Source: JALYTZ01 sp036559125
GTDB taxonomy: Bacteria; Vulcanimicrobiota; Vulcanimicrobiia; Vulcanimicrobiales; Vulcanimicrobiaceae
Direction: 5' to 3'
Assembly: GCA_036559125.1 (NCBI GenBank)
Contig: DATBTT010000035.1
Span: 1 to 7,117 of the forward strand
DNA length: 7,117 nt
The notes beneath the pieces were generated by a model. It had not been told where the DNA came from. It saw only the letters and a program-made list of their open reading frames with translations, and did no database searches. Within the stretch, counting starts at the first letter, position 1. Each line of letters opens with the position of its first letter. The position numbers and the translations under genes were made by a program. Positions 1-5,962 of this stretch are shown piece by piece.

Positions 1-1
1 A

Positions 2-224
2 TGCTTCGACAAGCTCAGGATGACGATGCTTCGACAAGCTCAGCGTGACGGTGCTTCGACAAGCTCGGCATGACGGTGCTTCGACAAGCTCGGCATGACG
101 GTGCTTCGACGGGCTCAGCATGACACACAACCCCCGTCACCCTGAGCCTGTCGAAGGGCGCGCGTGCTTCGACAAGCTCGGCATGACGGTGCTTCGACAA
201 GCTCAGCATGACGGTCAGGATGAC
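2..224. repeat. Array of 25-bp intergenic repeats with one inverted copy
   Basis: Five units lie head to tail without spacers (2-26, 27-51, 52-76, 77-101, 102-126). A 22-bp inverted, diverged unit follows at 135-156, then two more direct units (165-189, 190-214) and a 10-bp fragment resembling the unit's tail (215-224). The core reads tgcttcgacaagctc followed by a(g)gcatgacgg. Units differ mainly at the A/G after CTC, at the AA or GG after GAC, and in the last bases. Reading the minus strand through the array gives a short open frame rich in SKHRHAELVEA-like text, a familiar artefact of this repeat type and not a protein. The array occupies nearly the whole region upstream of the transporter. 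I see no convincing promoter in it. Its function is unknown; REP-like or other dispersed intergenic repeats are the closest comparison. Confidence 0.9.
104..156. other. Potential stem-loop between repeat unit 5 and the inverted unit
   Basis: Bases 104-124 can pair with 136-156: 18 of 21 positions are Watson-Crick, one is a G-T wobble, and two adjacent positions mismatch, around an 11-nt loop (125-135). The inverted unit can alternatively pair with the next direct unit (167-187) at 17 of 21 positions across a 10-nt loop, so the two hairpins compete. No T-tract follows either, so a classical rho-independent terminator is not supported. Confidence 0.6.
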
Positions 225-233
225 AAGGTGTTT

Positions 234-238
234 GGAGG
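234..238 (+). promoter_or_regulatory. Shine-Dalgarno that decides the transporter start
   Basis: GGAGG ends directly against an in-frame ATG at 239, leaving no spacing, but lies 6 nt before a second in-frame ATG at 245. Normal ribosome spacing favours the ATG at 245 and a protein two residues shorter. Confidence 0.75.
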
Positions 239-244
239 ATGCGA

Positions 245-1624
245 ATGCAGAGAACTAGCGCCGGCGTAGCCGCGCGTCTGGATCGATTGCCGCCGACGCG
301 TTACGTGCGCAATTTGATCCTGCGCATATCGCTGGGCGGATGGTTCGAGTTGTACGACCTCTTCATGACCGGGTACATCGCGCTCGGCCTCATCGGCGAA
401 GGGCACTTCCGCGCGACGACGGCGCGGTTCTTCGATCTCAACGGATTTGCGAGCTTTATTGCCGCGGGATTCGCCGGTATGTTCGTGGGCACGCTGGTCT
501 TTAGCTGGATATCCGACCGGTTCGGACGGCGCGCGACCTTCACGTACTCGCTGCTTTTTTACTCGTGTGCGAACGCAATCATGGCGTTTGCGCACGGCGC
601 CGCGGCAATCGACGCATGGCGTTTCGTCGCCGGCCTCGGCATCGGCGTGCAACTGGTGACCATCGACACGTATATCTCGGAGCTGGCGCCGCGGACGTGG
701 CGCGGCCGCGCTATCGCGCTTTCGCAATTCGTGGGCTATCTGGCGATACCGATCGTCGCGCTTTTCGCGTTGCTGCTGGTTCCACATGTATTTGCGGGTT
801 TGGCGGGATGGCGGTACGTCGTGCTGATCGGCTCGTTAGGCGTGCTCGCGATCTGGCCGCTGCGGGCGCGCTTACCCGAATCGCCGCGGTGGTTGGAAAT
901 TCGCGGCCGCGCCGGCGACGCGGATGCTGCGACGAGCGCCATCGAAAACGCCGTCGCAGCCGAAACCGGAAAACCGCTACCGCCGATCGGCAAGCACCGC
1001 GTCGAAACCGGCGCAGGGTCGTGGTCGGACCTCTGGCGGCCGCCCTACCGCGAGCGCACGATCGTGCTGATCGTGTTCAACTTCGCGCAGACGATCATGT
1101 TCTACGGCTTTGCATCCTGGGTGCCCGTCCTGCTCGGCCACGAAGGCGTCACGCTTTTCAAAACGCTGCTGTACACGCTGCTGATTGCGATCGTCAATCC
1201 GGTGGGGCCGCTCGTTGCAATGTGGTGCGCGGATCGGTGGCAACGCAAATGGCAGATCGTGTGGCTCGCGCTCGCGACGGCAGTCTTCGGCCTGTTATTC
1301 GCGTACGTGCGCGTACCGGCACTCATCGTGCTCTTCGGCGGCCTCATTACGCTCGCGAACGCGTGGTTCTCGTGCGCGTTTCACGCCTACCAGGCCGAAC
1401 TGTTTCCAACCGCGATTCGCGCGCGCGCCGTGGGGTTCGTCTATTCGTGGAGCCGCTTCAGTGCGATCTTCGTCGGCTTCGTCATCGCGAGCCTACTCGG
1501 TCGGTACGGTACGCCCGGCGTCTTTGCGTTTATCGCGGCAGCAGCGGTCGTCGTGGCCATTGCGATCGGCGGTTTCGGTGTCGCGACCAATAGACGCGCG
1601 CTCGAAGAGCTCTCTCCCTCGTGA
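245..1624 (+). CDS. MFS transporter, metabolite:H+ symporter / sugar-porter-like
   Basis: A 459-residue inner-membrane carrier of the major facilitator superfamily. About twelve hydrophobic segments are visible in two groups of six (roughly residues 27-206 and 272-447), separated by a polar loop at about 218-270. Family motifs are the loop 2-3 motif SDRFGRR (90-96), ELAPRTWRGRA (146-156), PESPRWL (211-217) at the end of the N-terminal half, and FPTAIRARAVGF (387-398), the matching loop in the C-terminal half. The early GGWFELYDLFM (31-41) resembles the metabolite:H+ symporter branch. The substrate cannot be read from sequence. Its position beside a hydroxyproline pathway suggests uptake of hydroxyproline or a related amino acid, but it faces the dehydrogenase tail to tail and lacks the palindrome seen at 3059-3092, so it may be a separate transcription unit. 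The start is set by GGAGG at 234-238. Confidence 0.88.
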   Translation: MQRTSAGVAARLDRLPPTRYVRNLILRISLGGWFELYDLFMTGYIALGLIGEGHFRATTARFFDLNGFASFIAAGFAGMFVGTLVFSWISDRFGRRATFTYSLLFYSCANAIMAFAHGAAAIDAWRFVAGLGIGVQLVTIDTYISELAPRTWRGRAIALSQFVGYLAIPIVALFALLLVPHVFAGLAGWRYVVLIGSLGVLAIWPLRARLPESPRWLEIRGRAGDADAATSAIENAVAAETGKPLPPIGKHRVETGAGSWSDLWRPPYRERTIVLIVFNFAQTIMFYGFASWVPVLLGHEGVTLFKTLLYTLLIAIVNPVGPLVAMWCADRWQRKWQIVWLALATAVFGLLFAYVRVPALIVLFGGLITLANAWFSCAFHAYQAELFPTAIRARAVGFVYSWSRFSAIFVGFVIASLLGRYGTPGVFAFIAAAAVVVAIAIGGFGVATNRRALEELSPS

Positions 1625-1628
1625 AGCG

Positions 1629-3056
1629 CTACGCCGACACGTACGCAGTCTTGATCGTCGTGTAAAACTCGCGCGCGTAGCGTCCCTGCTCGCGCGGCCC
1701 GTAGCTCGAACCCTTACGGCCACCGAAGGGAACGTGATAGTCGACGCCGGCGGTCGGCACGTTCACCATGACCAGGCCCGCCTGCGCGTCGCGCTTGAAC
1801 GCGGATGCGTGCGCGAGCGAGGTCGTGCAGATGCCGGCCGAGAGTCCGAACGGCGTGTCGTTCGCAATCGCGATCGCTTCGTCGTAGTCTGCCGCCGCGA
1901 TGACGGTTGCGACCGGTCCGAAGATTTCCTCGCGGTTGATGCGCATGGCGTTGTGCGTTTCCGAAAAGAGCGTCGGCCCGACGTAAAAGCCGTTGTGTTC
2001 GAGGGAGAGGCGCTCGCCCGCGACGATCGCGCGCGCGCCTTCGCTCTTGCCGATCGCGACGTATTCCAAAACCTTATCGAGTTGCTGTTGGCCTACGACC
2101 GGTCCCATTTGCGTTTGCGCGTCGAGCGGCGAACCGACGCGCAACGTGCGTACGCGGCCCGCCAACGCGTCGACGAAACGGTCGTGGATTCCGCGAGTCA
2201 CGATGAGGCGGCTGCTCGCCGTGCAGCGCTGTCCGCTCGAATAATACGCGCCGTTGAGCGCGCACTCGACCGCGAGATCCAGATCGGCATCGTCTAAAAC
2301 GACCAGCGGATTCTTGCCGCCCATTTCCAACTGTACGCGCACCTGCCGCTGCGCGGCCCGTTGCGCGATCGTTCGACCGACGGCGATCGAACCGGTGAAA
2401 CTGAGCGCGTCCACGCCGGCGGCCTCGACCAGCGCTGCGCCCGCGTCGGCGTCGCCCATAACGAGATTGAACGCGCCCGCCGGAATGCCGTGCCGGGCAA
2501 TGATTTCGCCGAGCGCCCACGCGCTGCCGGGCACGAGTTGCGCGGGTTTGAATACGACGCAGTTTCCGTATGCCAGCGCCGGCGCAATTTTCCAAGCCGG
2601 TATCGCAATCGGGAAATTCCACGGCGCGATCAAGCCGACGACGCCGAGCGGTTCGCGCGTGACCTCGACGGTGACGCCGGCGCGCGTTGACGGCAGCAAT
2701 TCGCCGTCGAGCCGCAGTGCTTCGCCGGCGAAGAACTTGAACAGCTGCCCGGCCCGCACGACTTCGCCGGTTGCCTCCGCTACGATCTTGCCTTCTTCGC
2801 GTGCGAGCAATGCGCCAAGTTCGTCCTTACGTGCAAGAATTTCCGTACCGACGGCGTCAAGCAAATCGAAACGCATTTGAATCGGCGAGCGCGACCATTG
2901 CGGGAAAGCAGCGCGCGCCGCTGCTACGGCCTCGCGCACGAGCGCCGCATCGCCAAATGCATACTCGCCCACGACGTCGGAGCGATCCGACGGATTGATA
3001 TTGGGAACGGCCGTCGTGCCGACCCAGCGGCCGTCCACATAATTGCGGTGAAGCAT
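1629..3056 (-). CDS. Aldehyde dehydrogenase, probable 2-oxoglutarate semialdehyde dehydrogenase
   Basis: A 475-residue NAD(P)-dependent aldehyde dehydrogenase of normal family length, cytosolic. Visible landmarks are PWNFP (145-149, oxyanion Asn147), FKPA with cofactor-binding Lys170, FTGS (220-223), QLEMGGKNP with general-base Glu244, GQRCTA with catalytic Cys278, EIFGPV (377-382) and the C-terminal VPFGGRKGS stretch. In the hydroxyproline route this family oxidises 2-oxoglutarate semialdehyde to 2-oxoglutarate, the last step, which fits the neighbouring epimerase, dehydrogenase and deaminase. ATG 3056 is chosen over in-frame ATGs at 3065 and 3092: it lies 7 nt after a minus-strand -10 box, MLHRNYVDGRW is a typical family N-terminus, and both longer starts fall in promoter DNA. 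The message is therefore predicted to be leaderless. Other semialdehyde substrates (succinate semialdehyde, for example) cannot be excluded from motifs alone. Confidence 0.88.
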   Translation of the reverse strand: MLHRNYVDGRWVGTTAVPNINPSDRSDVVGEYAFGDAALVREAVAAARAAFPQWSRSPIQMRFDLLDAVGTEILARKDELGALLAREEGKIVAEATGEVVRAGQLFKFFAGEALRLDGELLPSTRAGVTVEVTREPLGVVGLIAPWNFPIAIPAWKIAPALAYGNCVVFKPAQLVPGSAWALGEIIARHGIPAGAFNLVMGDADAGAALVEAAGVDALSFTGSIAVGRTIAQRAAQRQVRVQLEMGGKNPLVVLDDADLDLAVECALNGAYYSSGQRCTASSRLIVTRGIHDRFVDALAGRVRTLRVGSPLDAQTQMGPVVGQQQLDKVLEYVAIGKSEGARAIVAGERLSLEHNGFYVGPTLFSETHNAMRINREEIFGPVATVIAAADYDEAIAIANDTPFGLSAGICTTSLAHASAFKRDAQAGLVMVNVPTAGVDYHVPFGGRKGSSYGPREQGRYAREFYTTIKTAYVSA

Positions 3057-3058
3057 CG

Positions 3059-3087
3059 TTGACATTGTAGACAATGCTGTATACAAT
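3059..3087 (+). promoter_or_regulatory. Promoter of the regulator-led operon
   Basis: TTGACA (3059-3064) matches the sigma-70 -35 consensus exactly. A 17-bp spacer leads to TACAAT (3082-3087), a 5/6 match to the -10 consensus. Seven nucleotides after the -10 box is an in-frame GTG at 3095, so the transcript is expected to begin at or next to the start codon. Confidence 0.75.
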
Positions 3088-3092
3088 TTCAA
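3064..3092 (-). promoter_or_regulatory. Promoter of the aldehyde dehydrogenase gene
   Basis: On the minus strand TTGAAA (3092-3087), a 17-bp spacer, and TACAAT (3069-3064) form a good sigma-70-like promoter. The ATG at 3056 begins 7 nt past the -10 box. The promoter lies almost entirely on top of the plus-strand promoter: each -35 box abuts or shares an end base with the other's -10 box, so RNA polymerase could not occupy both at once. Confidence 0.72.
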
Positions 3093-3094
3093 GT

Positions 3095-3769
3095 GTGGAC
3101 GTAACCCTGCCGGAAGATCAACATCAAACGGCTCCCGGCATAATCGCCGAGCGGATCCGCCAAGCCATCGTGCGCGGTCAACTGCGCGCCGGGCAACCGT
3201 TGCGCCAAGCCGAGATTGCCGAGCGATTCGGCGTCAGCCGCATTCCCGTGCGCGAGGCGTTGAGTCAACTCGAAGGTGAAGGCTGGGTCAGTTCGATTCC
3301 GCATCGCGGTGTCGTCGTTACGGATCTTTCCGCCGAGGACGTTCGCGACCTGTGCGACATTCGCATCGATCTGGAAACCCGCGCGCTGCGTTTGGCCGTG
3401 CCGCAACTCGACGAAGATACGCTGCGCCGCGCCGAGGGCATCCTCGACGAGATCGACGCCGAACCCACGATCGACGCGTGGGCCGATTACAACCTTACGT
3501 TTCACTGCACGTTGTACGAAGCCGCGAACCGGCCGCGTCTGCTGACGCTGATCAAGAATATGCATCGGCTGACCAGCAGATATTTGCTGGTGCACGTGGC
3601 AATTCTGAATTATCGCGATCGCGGGCAACGCGAGCATCGCGCGATTCTCTCCGCGTGCCGCGAGCGCGACGTAAAAAAAGCCGACCGCTTGTTGCGACGG
3701 CACATCACCGACGTCGCCGATTTGCTCGAAGATTATCTTCGCCAGCGCGCCGTAGCGGCCGGCTGGTGA
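3095..3769 (+). CDS. GntR-family transcriptional regulator (FCD/FadR-type)
   Basis: A 224-residue DNA-binding regulator. Residues about 11-75 form the winged helix-turn-helix, with IAERFGVSRIPVREALSQLE (41-60) covering the helix-turn-helix and the GntR signature, and HRGVVV (70-75) the wing. Residues about 81-215 form the all-helical FCD effector domain. Its metal-site histidines are visible as H137 (in FHCTLYEA), H181 (in REHRAIL) and H203 (in RRHI). The usual first ligand, an Asp four residues before the first His, is Asn133 here. It probably senses hydroxyproline or a pathway intermediate and controls both directions from the palindrome just upstream. GTG 3095 is chosen because ATG 3074 sits inside the promoter and would precede the expected transcription start. 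Its last four bases overlap the next gene. The characterised Pseudomonas hydroxyproline cluster uses an AraC-type regulator, so this is an alternative regulatory design. Confidence 0.88.
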   Translation: MDVTLPEDQHQTAPGIIAERIRQAIVRGQLRAGQPLRQAEIAERFGVSRIPVREALSQLEGEGWVSSIPHRGVVVTDLSAEDVRDLCDIRIDLETRALRLAVPQLDEDTLRRAEGILDEIDAEPTIDAWADYNLTFHCTLYEAANRPRLLTLIKNMHRLTSRYLLVHVAILNYRDRGQREHRAILSACRERDVKKADRLLRRHITDVADLLEDYLRQRAVAAGW

Positions 3770-4941
3770 ACGCAGAGTCCGGCGCGGACGTTATCGTCGT
3801 CGGAGCCGGCATCGTTGGGGCCGCCTGCCTGTACTTCCTCGCACTCGCCGGAGTGGAGGCCGTGCTTGTAGATCGTGGTAGTATCGCAGGCGGCACCAGC
3901 GGTTCGGGCGAGGGCAACGTTCTAGTCAGCGACAAACGACCCGGACCCGAACTCGATCTCGCAAAACAGGGCGTCGCGCTTTGGCGCGATCTCGCCGCCC
4001 GCCTCGACGATTTCGAGTACGACGCCAAGGGCGGAATGATCGTCGCACTCGATGACCGCGAGCTCTTGCAACTCGTCGAGCGCGGCGCGCAACTGACGAA
4101 CGGCGGAGTGACGGCGCATCTCATCGGTCCCGCGCAGGCACTAGCGCTCGAACCGCACCTCACCGCCAATCTCGCGGGCGCGCTCTACGTTGCCGACGAC
4201 GCCCAAGTTCAACCGATGTATGCTTGCCGCGCGCTGGTCGACGCCGCCAAAGCGGCCGGCGCCCGGACGTGCTGGAACGCGCCGGTTCTTGAGATCGAGC
4301 GCGACGCGGACGGCGCCGCCGCCGGCGTGCGCACCCCGTCCGGACGCATCGCGGCCAAGACCGTTATCGTGGCCTGCGGCGCGTGGACGCCCGCGCTCTG
4401 CGCGACGCTCGGCATCGATCTCCCGATCCTTCCGCGTAAAGGACACATCGTCGTTAGCGAGCCATTACCGAAATTCGTAGCGCACAAAGTGTACGAAGCC
4501 AATTACGGCGACACGGTAAATTCGAGCGATGCGCGCCTGCAGATATCTTCCGTCGTCGAGCAGACGTGCAGCGGCACGCTGCTCCTGGGCAGTTCGCGCG
4601 AAATGTGCGGTTTCGATGCGACGATCGATCCCGACATCGTCGCCGCCATCGCGCGGCGCGCCGTCCGCTTGTTCCCGCGCCTCGCCGAGGTCAACGCGAT
4701 GCGCGCGTACGTCGGTTTCCGTCCGTTCGTGCCCGATCATCTGCCGCTCGTCGGTGAATTGCAACTCGCGCCGGGGGTCTTCGTCAACGCGGGACACGAA
4801 GGCGCGGGCATCGGCCTAGGTCCGATAAGCGCGCAGTTCTTGGTGCGGCACATACTCGATCGGCAAAGCGCGGCCGATATTAGCGCGTTCGATCCCAATC
4901 GTTTCGTGCGTTACGGCAAGGAACCGTTGCATGCAGGTTGA
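3766..4941 (+). CDS. lhpB: FAD-dependent D-amino-acid/D-hydroxyproline dehydrogenase, catalytic subunit
   Basis: A 391-residue flavoprotein of the DAO/glycine-oxidase fold. The Rossmann FAD site is near the N-terminus: VIVVGAGIVGAA with GxGxxG at 13-18, and acidic Asp36 ending the second strand. GGTSGSGEGNVLVSDK (42-57) follows, the flavin-contact region of this family. The C-terminal half has GFRPFVPDHLPLVG (317-330) and NAGHEGAGIGLGP (341-353), the second FAD-contact segment. In hydroxyproline degradation such proteins oxidise cis-4-hydroxy-D-proline to 1-pyrroline-4-hydroxy-2-carboxylate. The downstream [2Fe-2S] gene suggests a multi-subunit dehydrogenase (LhpBEF- or opine-oxidase-like) rather than a simple oxidase. 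The start is GTG 3766: it overlaps the regulator's TGA as GTGA, and the FAD motif begins a few residues later. No Shine-Dalgarno is evident, so translation is probably coupled to the regulator. The open frame extends upstream inside the regulator, but that part is an out-of-frame shadow. The symbol is by analogy. Confidence 0.85.
   Translation: MNAESGADVIVVGAGIVGAACLYFLALAGVEAVLVDRGSIAGGTSGSGEGNVLVSDKRPGPELDLAKQGVALWRDLAARLDDFEYDAKGGMIVALDDRELLQLVERGAQLTNGGVTAHLIGPAQALALEPHLTANLAGALYVADDAQVQPMYACRALVDAAKAAGARTCWNAPVLEIERDADGAAAGVRTPSGRIAAKTVIVACGAWTPALCATLGIDLPILPRKGHIVVSEPLPKFVAHKVYEANYGDTVNSSDARLQISSVVEQTCSGTLLLGSSREMCGFDATIDPDIVAAIARRAVRLFPRLAEVNAMRAYVGFRPFVPDHLPLVGELQLAPGVFVNAGHEGAGIGLGPISAQFLVRHILDRQSAADISAFDPNRFVRYGKEPLHAG
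4918..4922 (+). promoter_or_regulatory. Shine-Dalgarno of the epimerase gene
   Basis: AAGGA lies 8 nt before ATG 4931, inside the end of the dehydrogenase reading frame. It supports this start even though it makes the two genes overlap by 11 bp. Confidence 0.6.
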
Positions 4942-5947
4942 GCGCAAGATCGAGTGCGTCGAATCGCACACGCAAGGAATGCCGACGCGCGTCATCACCG
5001 GCGGCATCGATGCGATCCCGGGCGAGACGATGTTCGCTAAACGCGAATACGCGGTCGCGCATTTGGACGCGTTGCGTCGCTTGTTGATGTACGAACCGCG
5101 CGGACACGGATCGATGTCGGGCGCGATCCTCGTGCCGCCCGCCGATCCCAAAGCCGATCTGGGCGTCGTGTTTATCGAAGTGAGCGGATTTTTACCGATG
5201 TGCGGCCACGGCACGATCGGCGTGTGCACGGTCGCCGTAGAGACCGGGCTCGTCGCGGTTACCGAACCGGTGACGCGACTGGTTCTCGATACTCCCGCCG
5301 GAACGGTACGCGCCGAAGTGAACGTGCGCGACGGCCGCGCGATGAGCGTGACGATCGCCAACGTTCCCTCGTTTCTCGCGCTGCGCGATCAGACGGTCGA
5401 AGTCGCCGGCATGGGCCGCGTGCCGTTCGATCTCGCATACGGCGGCAATTTTTACGCGATCGTTCCGGCGGAGGCAGCCGGCCTCACGTTGGATTTGGAA
5501 GAGGCACCGCGCATAGTCAACGCGGGCATGCGCGTCATGCATGCCATCGACTCGGCGTTTGAATTCGGCCATCCCGCAAACGACGGCATTCACGAGTTGC
5601 GCCACGTGCTCTTCACCGCGCCGCCGACGCAACCGCCGGCCGACGGCAAGGGCGCCGTCGTGCTGCATCCCGGAACGCTGGATCGGTCGCCGTGCGGAAC
5701 GGGAACCAGCGCGCGCATGGCGCAGCGCTACTTTCGCGGCGAACAGCGGCTGCAGGAGCGTTTCGTGCACGAAAGCGTTCTGGGTCCGCTATTCACGGGC
5801 CGTCTCGTGGAAGAACTCGAGTTGGCGCCGGGTGTCCGAGCCGTCGTTCCCACCATTACGGGACGGGCTTGGATCACCGGTTTCTCGCAACACGTCCTGG
5901 CCGCCGACGATCCGTTTCCGTCCGGCTTTCTCATTCCTCAATCGTAA
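4931..5947 (+). CDS. lhpA: 4-hydroxyproline 2-epimerase (proline racemase family)
   Basis: A 338-residue cytosolic, cofactor-independent epimerase. Both halves of the two-base catalytic site are present: Cys91 in PMCGHGTIG and Cys255 in DRSPCGTGTSA. The family block GGNFYAIV (171-178) lies between them. Having cysteine at both positions indicates a racemase/epimerase and argues against the trans-3-hydroxyproline dehydratase branch, which has Thr in place of one cysteine. It should interconvert trans-4-hydroxy-L-proline and cis-4-hydroxy-D-proline, feeding the D-isomer to the preceding flavoprotein. Proline racemase is the main alternative, but the linked deaminase and semialdehyde dehydrogenase favour hydroxyproline. 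The length is normal for the family. The 11-bp overlap with the upstream gene (ATG 4931 against TGA 4939-4941) suggests coupled translation. The symbol is used by analogy to Pseudomonas lhpA. Confidence 0.9.
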   Translation: MQVERKIECVESHTQGMPTRVITGGIDAIPGETMFAKREYAVAHLDALRRLLMYEPRGHGSMSGAILVPPADPKADLGVVFIEVSGFLPMCGHGTIGVCTVAVETGLVAVTEPVTRLVLDTPAGTVRAEVNVRDGRAMSVTIANVPSFLALRDQTVEVAGMGRVPFDLAYGGNFYAIVPAEAAGLTLDLEEAPRIVNAGMRVMHAIDSAFEFGHPANDGIHELRHVLFTAPPTQPPADGKGAVVLHPGTLDRSPCGTGTSARMAQRYFRGEQRLQERFVHESVLGPLFTGRLVEELELAPGVRAVVPTITGRAWITGFSQHVLAADDPFPSGFLIPQS

Positions 5948-5955
5948 AAGGAGGT
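5948..5955 (+). promoter_or_regulatory. Strong Shine-Dalgarno of the deaminase gene
   Basis: AAGGAGGT, a near-full complement of the 16S anti-SD, begins immediately after the epimerase stop codon and sits 7 nt before ATG 5963. It is the strongest ribosome site in the window and may raise deaminase output relative to its coupled neighbours. Confidence 0.85.
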
Positions 5956-5962
5956 CGCTGTA

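Larger units (their letters stand above)
3059..3092. promoter_or_regulatory. Imperfect 34-bp palindrome, probable operator of the GntR regulator
   Basis: The region from 3059 to 3092 is an inverted repeat with 13 of 17 base positions matching in each half, centred between 3075 and 3076. Each half contains a smaller near-symmetric site: ATTGT-AG-ACAAT (3064-3075) and TGTATACA (3078-3085, perfect), with centres 12 bp apart. Short TTGT...ACAA dyads are typical binding sites for GntR/FadR-type repressors. The adjacent gene encodes such a protein, so autoregulation plus control of the divergent dehydrogenase is the simplest reading. The symmetry also arises partly because the two promoters are mirror images. 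Confidence 0.65.

Noticed and set aside
15..209. 64-residue minus-strand open frame in the repeat array
   Set aside because: It is the translated 25-bp repeat (repeating HAELVEA-type text), has no gene-like composition, and matches a well-known false-gene pattern.
2..214. CRISPR array
   Set aside because: Units abut directly with no unique spacers, one copy is inverted, and no cas genes are present.
215..787. 190-residue minus-strand open frame opposite the transporter
   Set aside because: It is antisense to a clear MFS coding region, with low-complexity Arg/Glu/His-rich composition and no motif.
1185..2297. 370-residue plus-strand open frame spanning the convergent junction
   Set aside because: It overlaps two well-supported genes, is Arg/Ser-rich with no recognisable motif, and is a GC-rich-DNA shadow frame.
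1629..3092. Aldehyde dehydrogenase starting at 3092 or 3065
   Set aside because: Both ATGs fall in the minus-strand promoter (3092 in the -35, 3065 in the -10); the extra residues do not resemble a family N-terminus.
3352..3765. N-terminal extension of the FAD dehydrogenase frame
   Set aside because: It overlaps the regulator out of frame and is Arg-rich shadow sequence; the FAD-binding motif begins just after GTG 3766.
3074..3769. Regulator start at ATG 3074
   Set aside because: This ATG lies between the -35 and -10 boxes of the regulator's own promoter; GTG 3095 fits the expected transcript start.
4931..5947. trans-3-hydroxy-L-proline dehydratase
   Set aside because: That branch has Thr at one catalytic position; here both Cys91 and Cys255 are present.
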